Made by a program: the position numbers and the translations under genes
Shown: piece by piece, positions 12,601 to 23,265 of the stretch
Numbering within the stretch: the stretch's first letter is position 1
How the letters are laid out: the number at the start of each line of letters is the position of its first letter
The notes under the pieces: model-generated
The model's database searches: none
What the model was told of the DNA's origin: nothing
What the model saw: only the letters and a program-made list of their open reading frames with translations
DNA from: Anarhynchus alexandrinus
Lineage: Eukaryota; Chordata; Aves; Charadriiformes; Charadriidae
Assembly (NCBI GenBank): GCA_008711295.1
Contig: VUYV01000044.1
Coordinates: forward strand, 1,245,201-1,309,200
Direction of reading: 5' to 3'
DNA: 64,000 nt

Positions 12601-15600
12601 TGTTCCAGTGCACCATCTTCCTGACAAAGTCAGCCTTTTTTCTGCTTTTCTAAACAGATCATAAATTTGTTTCTGACTCATTCCTATGTAGTTTACTTAA
12701 CAAATTTTATCTTTCAGTTACACAGTTTGCCTACACAATTTATAATTGGTCATCTAAGATGCAGATTAGTCTTTGTTTGAACTTTGAAGTTTCACATACA
12801 GCTTTTGCTATTTTCTGAATATTTGTGAACATTCAGAACTGTTGCGTTATCTTATATGTGACTAATAAAATCTTTTCAGAGTGTGCATGTCTGACGTTAA
12901 ATAATTAATTGCTTACAGCTTTATTCGTGCAAACAACAGAGAATGTTCACAAATGCTTTCTTATTTCATTTCCCAAAGCCAGACTGAATCATATTTACAT
13001 GATAGTCTATCATTTATTATTTATGAGGATCTTCTAAAAATTTGTGAAAGGGAAACCATGGAATTTGGTAGATAAGCTATTACAAAAGATTTAGGTAGTT
13101 CATATGAGAAGGCTCAAACTGCAGTGATGCTATTACCTTTAAATTAGTGGTTTCATACAGCAGCTTCTGCCGTACAGAATTTTTTTTCTACCATAGCCTG
13201 CCTATTGATTTTTATACAGTCAGTTGCCACCTTGATCCCCTTACAACAGCTCAATATAAACTTTTTAAAGGCTTTTAAAAATAGTTTTTATTTTTATTAT
13301 AAAGTTAGTAAACTAACGTGAGTAAAATATTCTTGAAAAAGTAATTAAATCCCTTAATGTCATGTTAAACTTAGACATTTAATCTCTGAAAGAAAATGGT
13401 TGACCCTTGATCATTAGGACAATTTTTTATTAATCCTTTTATAAGCCATTTAGTTTCATCAGGGCCAATTCCTAGTAATGTTGATTTAATATGCCATTCT
13501 TCAGAAAATTCCAAAATGCTGCCAGCTGCTGCTTGCCTTGAAATGACACAGAGCATCAGCTCACCTTTCTACATTTAGATTCTCTGGCATAACTTCATTC
13601 CCAACCTTTCATAGTTTCTACACCATTTACACTCTAAGTAGAATCCTGGAAACATATTACATGCAGTGTTGGGTTTTAGCTCTACCAGTCAACGCGCAAT
13701 CTGATGCACAGATTTTTAGGACTGACCAGCTGAGGTCTGACTGATGATGTGACAAACTATTCAGAGCAGAAATCACTTGGATGAAACAAAGAAGGTTATA
13801 TCTTTCTCTCTTTGTGGTCTGATGAACACGTATCCTTTAAGTTAGAACGCCACACTGAGTTCTACTTTGAAATCTAAAAAAAAATAAGTGCATATGTATA
13901 TGTATGGGTGAGAATGAGAAAATTCTTATCAATATGAATATACCTTAGTGCCTCACAACTGAGAGGTGTCTGTATATATCAGAGTATCACCAGAAAAGAG
14001 ATGTTACCTTTGAGGGGAAGGAAATTCACCAACTACTCAAAACGTTTTCCTTGTTTAACTGTAAAAATTACATATTCTTGGTCCATTTGAGATTGGTTTT
14101 GGTCTAAAAACTCTTATGTAATTTCTCTTTAGTACTGCTAGACAAGCAGTTCCTTGCTCTTCAAAGTACATCTATTTCTGCATTTCTGTGCAATAATACT
14201 GTATGATAGAGAAAATATGCTCTGTCATGTTGCCCTGTAAGATAACAGAGCACTTCCATTATAGTAAGGCAGAGAGCAGCATCACTAAAGAGTTGTTCAA
14301 AATTGATCATAAATAAGAGACAAGAATGGACACCACAAATTCAGCGCAGGAGAGGTAACATCCCTATTTTTTCACTATCCTGGTTTTACTGTGAAAAGAA
14401 ATACATATAGATTAGGGTTTTGGGCATTCTCCCTACACTGACCCATGCCCCCTGTCCATCATCGTCACCTGCCGCCCCTCCCCCCAGTTGAAGCACTGGA
14501 GACAGAATCAAAGGCCCCTAAAATACTTCCATGAATTGACATATCGAAGTCACCGTCCAATGTTTGTGATTTTTTTTTTGTTTTGTTTTTAAAGCAGGTG
14601 AGATGAATGATGTTTTTATAGTGTCTCTTTCTTAGTTTGCAAGGGATTATTAATGATGTTTATTGCATTTCGGAAGGCATGGACTTGTTTCTGTTCCACA
14701 GAGAACCATCTACAAAGGATTCCAACCAGTAGGCTTATTCCATAGGCAGAATATTCCACAAGCAGAGATATTCTAAAACTCCATTTAGCCAATAACAAAG
14801 AAAAAGCAATATGGTTTACTCAAAAAGAGAGGCATATTATGAAATAAGTCAGTACAGACAAAAATACAGAAATTTTATGAGACCACAGAACGCCATCCAT
14901 GTATTTCATCTGCAAAGCTAGTAGTTGTGGAGACCAAAACAAGTACAAATACTGAAAAAATGAGAAAAATGGGTAAAGCTCCTTTCAGCTTCATTATCTC
15001 AGGTCAGATCTGAATTTATTCTTAAGTTTTTAAAAGCTCTTCAGTATTGATCTTTTTTTTTTGCCTGTCATTTCTTGTGCTTTTTCTTCCTTCTCTTGTA
15101 CTTCAGAGAACAGATAGTAGGGAAGCTGATGACCTAGATTTTGCTTCTGGGTTTGCCCCACACTACCAATGGTATTTGACATATTGAGGCAAGTAGTCTC
15201 TTTATGCTATCATATAAAATTAAGATATTTATCTACCTACCTCAGATATTTCAAATTAAATCCATTGTCTATGATTGTTTGCTGTGCTCTCCGTTTTGGT
15301 GAGTGCCACAGAAAAGAGTGATAACTTCACTCAAAGTTTGCAATGGCAATAAATAATGGATGCCCCATTTTTAAACCTTTGTGAAAGACGTTTATGCTTT
15401 TACACAGAGGAAAATCTCACTTGCATATGCAACTTAATCTGTCCTCCTTGCTAGAAGGCACTTGGAGGCAAAGTAATTGTAGGTTTAAAAATGAGTGGAG
15501 AAATAGATGAAAGAAAAGTCCACTGAAAGCTGTTAAATACCAAGTTACGAGTTCTCACTCAGGAAGTCTAAATACAGTAAACTGGTATTTTGAGAAGATA

Positions 15601-15627
15601 TCCCTGTAAGCTTCACTCAGCCTTTGC
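9641..15627. other. single-copy AT-rich sequence, no gene recognised
   Basis: No coding exon, RNA gene or confident transposon was seen. There are a (TC)n stretch near 10,601-10,613, scattered A or T runs and a C-rich patch near 14,450-14,490. Open frames reach only about 90 codons. The tract 12,890-13,080 has the mixed, TAAT-containing texture of a possible conserved element, without further support. Confidence 0.5.
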
Positions 15628-15708
15628 TGTTGAGCCCAGTCAGAGGCAGGGTGCTGGGATACTTGGGCCCTGTGGTCAGACCTTTGCGGCCATTCTTACC
15701 TTCTGTTA
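15628..15708 (+). mobile_element. ancient CR1-type LINE, 3' end remnant
   Basis: The order of short blocks CAGAGGCAGGGTGCTGGGAT, GGGCCCTGTGGTCAGACC, GGCCATTCTTACCTTCT matches the sense 3' end of the old sauropsid CR1 type. That type is familiar from turtles and crocodilians, where it ends in GGCCATTCTTATGTTCTTATG. Only the last 80 or so bases remain, as expected from 5' truncation during target-primed reverse transcription. The divergence is large, so the insertion probably predates modern birds. A second, antisense copy of the same type lies at 60,719-60,862. Confidence 0.6.
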
Positions 15709-16317
15709 GCTTTGTAATCTTGAATATTCTTCTTTTTGTGTCCAAATACAGATAAATTTTACTACCTTGTCTTGTGTATATGTGGATATCCAAAGCACTA
15801 GATTCTCCTTAATATCCTACAGTCTCTCATGTTTATATCATAGTATGATCAGACAGACACATGTCAATGCAAAGTCCTTCTAAAAAAGCTGCAATTAGAC
15901 TTCACAAATGATATGCATTGCTTCTCCTGTGACATGGTTTCCTCTCAAAAGTCTAAATCACTGGCACCTTGAAAGAAAGTCTGTGGAATAATAATGCACC
16001 ATCCTTGTGAGTCATTCCAGTGAACAGGGACCTTTACAAAGAATTAAAAAAGGAAAAGAATTCATAGTATGAAAACACTGTCTCTAATGCACTCTCTCAA
16101 TCTGTTCTGTTGTAGAAATTTGTGAAGAGTGCTTTACACACTGATAGAGCTAATAGAGTAGGAGGTGGAACACTAATTACAGTACAAAGCAGTACTTAAA
16201 AACCTTTGGCAATACTTAGCTACAATAATGTGCCCTACAGACTTTTTGTAAGCTTCAGCATTTCAACCTGGGGTTCAGACTCTCAGTTTTTAGTCAGAAC
16301 AGCTTCAAGCAAAGAAC
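15709..16317. other. single-copy sequence, nothing recognised
   Basis: No gene or repeat was identified between two ancient repeat remnants. Confidence 0.5.
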
Positions 16318-16378
16318 GCATTGACGTCAGTGGGAGTTGTGCCTAAATAAGAACAGCAGATTCTGGCCCCTGAATTGT
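16318..16378 (+). repeat. ancient amniote interspersed-repeat fragment (unnamed)
   Basis: The blocks CATTGACGTCAGTGGGAGTT, GTGCCTAAATAAG and ATTCTGGCCCC follow the same order as a common sauropsid relic (ATTGACTTCAGTGGGAGTT, TGCCTGAGTAAGG, GGATTTGGCCC). The match is direct pattern recognition. The family name and full-length structure are unknown to me. Confidence 0.45.
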
Positions 16379-18117
16379 AACTCTTTGTGTAACATAGTTT
16401 TCCTGCTAGTTGGGGCATACATTTATTTACCTCTTTATGGAAGATTTTTATTTTTCAAGCTTGCAGTGGGACAATAAAAACTGACTAACCTTACCCATAA
16501 ACTTAATGGAACCCTGGGGGCATCTGGGAGGGATAGCTGGAAGGGCACTCACTGCTTTCCATTTGAATGTTACATTATTTCTTGAATTTAACTGAACTGA
16601 ACTCAAGTAAGACACTGTCTCTTCACTGTTATAATTACTGGGGGGACATAAATTCAGCAACATGTGCTTGGTCAGCTGTCCTGTTTTCTCCTAAGCAGTG
16701 ATTTTACAGAGCACACATGCTCTGGGGCAATTATTCTCTTATAGTTTATGGTATCTAAACTTTTTTCCTGGTAAATCTAATTCATATAGATTGACAGTTC
16801 AAACAACGCTTTTTCTTGGTCTCAGGAGGAAACGTATGGCTCATTTTTGGTTTAGTAACTTACAGAGATTAGGTTTTGCATAATGTAAATGTGAGGCGGG
16901 TGATACTTTGTAATGCTGTGAATGCAATTAGTGAGATAAATACAGAGCTAAATTCATTTTCTCTGAAAAGAGGCAATCTGATTGCATGCAAAAAGCACCT
17001 TTATTTGCAGTACTGGTGGTTCATAATGTGGTTAGCAATGCACAGAGTGGCATTTTGATTTGCAGCTTTAAAGAATTCTGGGATGAATAAAACATGGAAT
17101 TAATTGGCAGAGAAGAACCTTTGCCAGGCTAGATGAGATCTACTGTGCTGAATAAAAGCTATAACCTATGACAGACTCTATTGCACTCCCAAAGGAAATG
17201 ATGTCAATACCAGAAAAGGTTAAATAGCACTTCAAATAATTTGCAGCGCCAGAAGTCCTTCCCATTCAGATGTAAGTTGAGGGTAAACACATATTCACGT
17301 GTCCTGTCATCCCGCAGCAGGTATGATTAGAACAGAGCTATGAAAAATATCAAACTCCATGCTTTGTATTAATAAATTTGAATCAGTGTCGCAGTTGATT
17401 TTGAAGTACAAAAAGCTGTTAAGTTGGAAGGGAGAATAGGCAAATTTGGATGTTTTGATACATGGGAGATTCTAAGTCCATATGTGGAGGTGTACATGAA
17501 ATGTTCTAAGTACCTGCAAAACCCTGCTGAAAGCGAGGAACACTCAGCATGCCCATGAGAAATTCCCCAGTATCAGTTTAGGAATCTCGGTTTCTGCATG
17601 TGTGTTAGAAAAGGCTGCAAGACTTTGGTTCTGAATCTCCATCTAAGTAGCTGTTGTTGAAGTGATCTTGCTCTGTCAATAGGTGGATGTATAGGGGAAA
17701 TTTAATGACTCAGTTCTGTCTCACAGTGGAAGCCCAGAAGAACAACTAGAAGATGCATATGTAATTTTAGGAAACATATACTAGTGCATATTATTTTGGT
17801 TCCATTATTTTTTAGAGACCTATTAAATTCAGCTGAGGTTTTTTGTGGATTTTCCTAGAGCTGGTGCATATGGGCTAACAGTTTTACAGACTAACAGTTT
17901 TACTTTTTTTTTGTGATTAAGTAAAATTTTTTCATTTTATTTCATGTTGTCTTTTATAATTTGAGTCCACTTGAACACCCCATAAAAGTGAATTCCAGGA
18001 AAGAAACATGTATGGATTAAAATAAGAAAAAAAAAATGCAGACAAGTCTTTTTAAACAATAACCAACAAGTTTTAAGCACTGGGAAAACTGGTCTGTAGA
18101 GATGTATGAGATGCTAA
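16379..18117. other. single-copy sequence, no gene recognised
   Basis: No exon or confident repeat was found. A 13-bp direct repeat CTAACAGTTTTAC occurs at 17,875-17,887 and 17,891-17,903. A weak CR1-tail-like string lies near 17,130-17,150 but is not convincing. Confidence 0.5.
17875..17903. repeat. 13-bp direct repeat, period 16
   Basis: CTAACAGTTTTAC is repeated exactly after a 3-base spacer. It is probably a local duplication. No transposon edges were seen beside it. Confidence 0.7.
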
Positions 18118-19093
18118 CCCTGATGTCTGTCCCTGTTGTACTATTTGTTTAATATATTCATTAATGACCTGGATGAGGGGACAGAGTGTATCCTCAGCAA
18201 GTTCGCTGATGATACCAAACTGGGAGGGGTGGCTGACTCTCCAGAGGGCCGCGCTGCCATCCAGCGTGACCTGGACAGGCTGGAGAGCTGGGCAGAGAAG
18301 AACCTAATGAGGTTCAACAAAAGCAAGTGCAGGGTCCTGCACCTGGGGAGGAAGAATGCTGGGCACCAGTATAGGTTAGGGGTGGACCTGCTGGGAAGTA
18401 GCTCTGAGGAGAAGGATTTGGGAGTCCTGGTAGATAATAAATTGTCAATGAGCCAGCAATGTGCCCTTGTCACCAAAAAGGCCAATGGAATCCTGGGCTG
18501 CATAGGGAAGAGTGTGTCCAGTAGGTCGAGGGAGGTCATTCTCCCCCTCTACTCGGCACTGGTGAGGCCACAACTGGAATACTGTGTCCAGTTTTGGGCT
18601 CCCCAGTTCAAGAGGGATAGGGAACTGCTGGAGAGAGTCCAGCGAAGGGCAACCAAGATGACTGAGGGATTGGAGCATCTCCCTTATGAGGAAAGGCTGA
18701 GAGAGCTGGGACTCTTTAGCCTAGAGAAGAGAAGGCTGAGGGGAGACCTTATTACTGCTTACAAATATCTAAAGGGTGGGTTGAAGGAGGATGGAGCCAG
18801 ACTCTTCTCGGTGGTTCCCAGTGACAGGACGAGGGGCAATGGGCATAAGTTGGAACATAGGAAGTTCCGTTCCAACACATGGGAAAACTTCTTTACAGTT
18901 AGGGTGACAGAGCACTGGAACAGGCTGCCCAGGGAGGTTGTGGAGTCCCCTTCTCTGGAGATTTTCAAAACCCGCCTGGATGCAGTCCTGAGTAATGTGC
19001 TCTGGGCAATCCTGCTTTGGCAGGGGAGTTGGGGTAGATGATCTCTAGAGGTCCCTTCCAACTCTGAAAATTCTGTGATTCTGTGATTCTGTG
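18118..19093 (+). mobile_element. CR1 LINE copy, 5'-truncated, well preserved (3' octamer ATTCTGTG x3)
   Basis: The copy covers the last part of CR1 ORF2 and the short 3' UTR. It ends in three perfect ATTCTGTG octamers at 19,070-19,093, the hallmark of avian CR1, which ends in octamers and has no poly-A tail. The conserved pre-tail string GATCTCTAGAGGTCCCTTCC is present at 19,040-19,059. The 5' end is truncated close to 18,118, just upstream of the [12 protein letters not shown] region. A long uninterrupted frame and retained CpGs suggest it is among the younger insertions here. It belongs to the same type as the antisense copy at 43,281-44,788, judging by the shared tail octamer and similar protein text. 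Confidence 0.93.
18136..19041 (+). CDS. CR1 ORF2 C-terminal fragment (reverse transcriptase, partial)
   Basis: The frame is open for about 300 codons and encodes the end of CR1 ORF2. In the intact element ORF2 is an endonuclease plus reverse transcriptase that copies CR1 RNA at a nicked target site. Visible landmarks are [12 protein letters not shown] (residues 4-15) and the reverse-transcriptase catalytic FADD at residues 23-26 (18,202-18,213). Further on come LVDNKLS, the [16 protein letters not shown] thumb-like region, the [18 protein letters not shown] block and a C-terminal [10 protein letters not shown] motif. Everything upstream is missing: the endonuclease domain, the earlier reverse-transcriptase motifs and the first catalytic aspartate. 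There is no native start codon; the frame simply begins at the truncation, with TTG as its first listed codon. It cannot make an active enzyme and is unlikely to be a host gene. Confidence 0.85.
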   Translation: MYYLFNIFINDLDEGTECILSKFADDTKLGGVADSPEGRAAIQRDLDRLESWAEKNLMRFNKSKCRVLHLGRKNAGHQYRLGVDLLGSSSEEKDLGVLVDNKLSMSQQCALVTKKANGILGCIGKSVSSRSREVILPLYSALVRPQLEYCVQFWAPQFKRDRELLERVQRRATKMTEGLEHLPYEERLRELGLFSLEKRRLRGDLITAYKYLKGGLKEDGARLFSVVPSDRTRGNGHKLEHRKFRSNTWENFFTVRVTEHWNRLPREVVESPSLEIFKTRLDAVLSNVLWAILLWQGSWGR

Positions 19094-21842
19094 AAAATAA
19101 AAAGGCTAAGAAGTTGCATGAAGGCCTAACAGGCATGTTATGGTCTGAAAGAAATTTGCGGGATTTCTGCGGAGAGTTTTGTCAGTGCTGTAGACCATGG
19201 GGTAACCGGAGGTCTAGGTTCCTCACCTTGTCCAAACTACACTGGAAGCCTGCACTGTGTTTCAGAAAGGTGAAAAGGACTTTAACGCTGCACATTGTCC
19301 TCTGGAAGTTCCATATTAGTGGTCATTTCTTGACAAATGCAAACATGCTGAGGAGGATCTATTAAAATAAATAATCTAAGAAAATGCCAGTCCTCCCATT
19401 TACCCTCATTTTTCCAGTGGTATATTTCTGTGGCTGGTGATATGTCTTTCACGTTCATTAGGGGAAGGAAAGACAACAGAAGTTTTTGTGGGTTCTCCCA
19501 GACTTCATTGACTGCAAACAGGTAGCTGCAAACAAGCCTAAAGGAGCATCCAGTGTCAGTGCTCATGCCTTTGTTGTATTTGTAAAGAATGGCAGCTAGA
19601 CCAGCACAGAAGCAGAACAATGATGTATTTATGTGACTTTTTCTATGGGGGAAATTAATAGTCAATCAAAGAAGAGGAGCAACATCTTTCCTTTTTTTCC
19701 AGTTTTTTACACAAAGTACACGCAAACACACTCTCCTACAAATCTAGAGCCGTAAAATTTAATAATACGCTTTTTAAAAGCCTGTAACAGTACTGTGTAT
19801 ATGTGTCTAGTGTAATATGGTATGGAGGAGGAGAAAGAAGATTATTTTAAACCACTTGCTCTAGTGAATGGTTGCAAAGAACTCTTACTGAAAAACACAG
19901 CCCTTCTGGAGGCTGTGACAGGAGGGAATCTTACTGCTGTGGAGTATGAGAACAGGAACTCGGTTGCAGCTTCATTCTTTAGTTTGTAACCTGAATGATA
20001 ATAGAGATGGAAGAAGGAGATGAAAAGAATTTTAAAGAAAGGAGTGCATGAGCAATGATTTTTTTGCAAAATGTTTCTAGATTTCTTGAATTCTGATTCA
20101 TTGCTATGTAAATTATGAATTAAAGGTAGAAAGCTTAAGGGAATCATGGGAGCATCTAGTGGAAGAAGAGATAAGCAGAATATTTAGCTAAACAGTTTTG
20201 GAATGAACAAAACGCTCCTACCAAAGCAATTTTCATATCAATATTTGTCACACTTTTATTGGTATATTTTAGCGGGATGTTTTTCTGCAGATCTGTGAAC
20301 ACCAGGCAGATGAAGAATCTTTAAAGAAAACAGAGAGAGGGAGAAGCTAGAGTTTTCTAATGAGAAATGAATATCCATACCCTAGATATTCAGGGTTATG
20401 TCTGAAGTATAATTAAGTAGAATTTGAGCTCTTTCACATGTAAATTAAGTCATTGAGAGCACTGCTAGCCATAATCCTTTTTCTCTTTGTTTATGGGGCT
20501 TTGCAGGTTTACAGGCTACCTTTTTAATTGAAAATTCTTAAAATTGAAATTTCACTATTGTCACATTATGTTATGTGATGCAAATCATACCATGGTCAAT
20601 TTAATTTGAGCCTAATGAATATGCCTTCTTAGACTTCTCTGAGGGAAGCAGTTAATAGAAGGACTTTTCAAAAAACTATCTTATTTTAGAATTTCTAGCC
20701 TCAAAAGTATTTCCCCAGTCTAATGGTATTGATTCTCTGTATCTGACCTATTTCAGTTGTAACAAATAAATGAAATATATTTTTTCATTAAAAACTTCAG
20801 CTGCCTACCAGAGCAGACATGAAAGATTTTCACGTGTTAAGATCTCACTGAATCATGAAACCTAAATATATGCCTGCTATTACATTTTAGCTCAGAGTGT
20901 TGTGGATCAAATATTCAGCTGTGGCCACCACATGTATGATTATTTGTCCATGGAAGTATTCAGTTTACATCCATAGGTCTAGAGACTAGTTTGTGGCTGT
21001 TGATTTTTCTTGCTGTACGCAATTCCCACATTTTCCACTTACTTTATTAATGTCTGTGCGGGTGGTATCTCGAAATGCTAAAAGAAAGAATGCATGAAAA
21101 CTGTATATGGGGCAGCTGTGAAACAGCTGTTTGATTGGTTGAGTCAAGAGATGATGGTTTGGGACACTCTGGACGATGTTATGTGGTTCTGGATGGAACC
21201 ATAAAAGCATCCTCCTATTCAAAGGTGACATGCACCTTTTTGTAACTCTCATGTTTGCCGAAGACTGAGACTTCTTTACACACACAGATTATTGCATCAA
21301 AACAGCACAAGCCTCCTCATGCAGCAGTATGGGTATCATATTGCTTGACATTTCAATAACTATTCTCCTATAGAAAGAGGGTTTGTCATACTGGTATAAA
21401 GAATCTTTGTATATGTTTACTGGTGTCTGTTGTAGGGATTGTGCAAGTATCACATTTTAATTAAAGAAACAAAAATGAAAAGTCCAAGTCTTTAAGCCAT
21501 GTACTTATACTGGCTCCAAAACTGGGTTAGCCAAACATAAAAAGAACTAGGGGGAGGGAAAAAAAAAAAGATTCACCTTCAGCAACATTGCAGTGGATGA
21601 ATGAGATTTTCATTGAATTTAAACTGACCCAGTGACTCTCCAGCTTGTGGTATTCTACTCAAATAGCACCAGAAGGTACATTGAGAGATCATCAGAACAT
21701 TTCCTGAGTTCCAGACCAGGAACAACTGCAATATGTTTGCTTAACCAGTGTTTAACAACCATTACAATGTCCACTTAGTGATCTGTCCCATTGATGCACT
21801 TTGCCTACTGTTAGAATAGTCCCATTCATTCCCTACACATGT
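19094..21842. other. single-copy sequence, no gene recognised
   Basis: No exon or repeat was recognised. Minus-strand frames of 127 codons (19,282-19,665) and 101 codons (19,842-20,147) are present, but they have no recognisable domain and are within chance expectation. Confidence 0.5.
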
Positions 21843-22275
21843 TTAAAAGCTGTTACCATGTTTCTCTTGGTCCCCTAAGATTCAAGAGAATTCATTTCGG
21901 TCTCTTCTTATAGGTCATTGTTTGTGTGGTTCTTGATATTTTGTGGGCAAATTTGATGTTGCATTCCAGCTGAGGTCTTAGTAGGTTAAATAGACCAGAA
22001 TAATTATTTTGCCTGTTTTGCAGGTGGTATTAGTCTTTAAGCAAGCCAGTACTATGGTCACACTTTTTTTTGCAAAAGTGTGACATTTTGATGTATGTTG
22101 GCCGATATTTACTTTAACCCCACATCCTTTATAAACAGATGCCTCCTAAACTTTCTTTTCTTTATACGGTTTATTTGTCCTACGTCACGTATAGCTATGG
22201 TCTGTTTTAATTTTCATTGCTTCTCTTAATTATTTCTTCAGTTTTCCAAGATTATTTTGCACTACAATCCTATGA
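21843..22275 (-). mobile_element. ancient CR1-type LINE remnant, ORF2 region, antisense
   Basis: Read on the plus strand, a long series of blocks follows the antisense of old sauropsid CR1 in the correct order. These include TTAAAAGCTGTTACCATG, TTCTTATAGGTCATTG, CATTCCAGCTGAGGTCTTA, AGAATAATTATTTTGCC, TTTTTTTTGCAAAAGTGTGA, ACCCCACATCCTTT and CAAGATTATTTTGCACTACA. The same blocks can be aligned to the young antisense copy at 43,281-44,788 (for example CACTCCAGCTGAGG versus TACTCCAGATGCGG). Divergence is high with many small indels, so no frame survives. Edges are approximate. Confidence 0.65.
22057..22084. repeat. perfect 11-bp inverted repeat inside ancient CR1
   Basis: GTCACACTTTT (22,057-22,067) and AAAAGTGTGAC (22,074-22,084) are exact complements around a 6-base loop. 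The right arm corresponds to a CR1 region with the text TTTGCAACAGTGTTACAC, so the symmetry arose at least partly by later mutation. Confidence 0.6.
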
Positions 22276-22899
22276 TCAGTACATGAAGGTACTTGATGAT
22301 GGTTAATCACATACAATTCAGTGCTTTTGCCTGAAATACCCACCTTGCTGTATCTGGTGACTGGCAAGGAGGCAGACAGATCTGCATTCCACCTGCTCCT
22401 TTGTTGGGACTCATATGTGGGAAATATGTGCATGCGTGTGTGTGTATATTCTGGTATATGTGATGGAGGGTATAAATTTGTCTCCTGGAAGGTGGAGGTT
22501 TCACAGAGGGTGCCAGCTGTGTAATGTAGCACTGTACCACCTAAGAACTTTGCATTATGATGAACTCTACTATAGAGTGACTGTGCTTGTGCTGATCTAA
22601 TCTCATAAGGTGTGTAGTACACTTGCCAGCTCACCTTGTATCTGCTTTAGCTGGTGGACCTTATGGCCCAGTAGCCATTGTTTTCCTTTAAATTTGTTTT
22701 GATTGTTTTGTCAAAGGGTTAACTCTGAAAAGCTAAAGAGTGAAAATTTCCTAGTCTTCAAGATTTGCAGGATGTATCAATACACAGCTTAATACTATCA
22801 TCTGAAGAATGCCAGAGTGAATAAGAAAAAATTGATGTTTCTATAAACTGAGAATTTGATATTGCTAGTGCTATATATATTAAACTGCTAGAGGGAATT
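22276..22899. other. single-copy sequence, nothing recognised
   Basis: A minus-strand frame of 134 codons overlaps this interval (22,230-22,634), but part of it runs over the decayed CR1 and it shows no domain. No gene is called. Confidence 0.45.
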
Positions 22900-23265
22900 T
22901 TTCTTTAGCTCTGACAATTGAACAAGACTATTAAGAACAAGTCACAAGCTATTTTGTTTCAGCCATTCAAACCTGCCCAGTTTAGACACATTCCTTGTTT
23001 GCTTTGTGCCTGTTTGAAACCGCTTTGTTCTGCATCTGTACGGTCATCTCGATTAAATTTTAATGTGAAAGCCTGCTGCATACGGCCTGCTGAACTAGCA
23101 TTCAGGGATAAGTTCACCATCTGCTCATATAGTCAAAGCTTTGTGTTTAGAATTGCTTTTTACATTGACAATGACAGGCCCTGAATGGCTCTTATGAAGG
23201 GTCAAATGAAAACAGGAAACCAACAGAAGGCAGCTTTCAATGGTACAGAAACCTGTTGCATAACT
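22900..23265. promoter_or_regulatory. candidate conserved non-coding block
   Basis: This is balanced, non-repetitive sequence with CpGs kept at 23,031, 23,041, 23,050 and 23,083 in an otherwise CpG-poor background. It includes an AT-rich core (GATTAAATTTTAATGTG near 23,051) and a purine-rich tail. An 88-codon plus-strand frame runs through it but has no recognised domain. The block resembles vertebrate conserved elements in texture only, and no alignment was available. Confidence 0.22.

Noticed and set aside
17120..17165. CR1-tail-like text (CAGGCTAGATGAGATCTACT)
   Set aside because: Too short and without an octamer tail or neighbouring CR1 sequence.
19282..19665. 127-codon minus-strand frame
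   Set aside because: No recognisable motif and no splice or start context of note.
22230..22634. 134-codon minus-strand frame
   Set aside because: Overlaps decayed CR1 at one end and has no domain; chance length.
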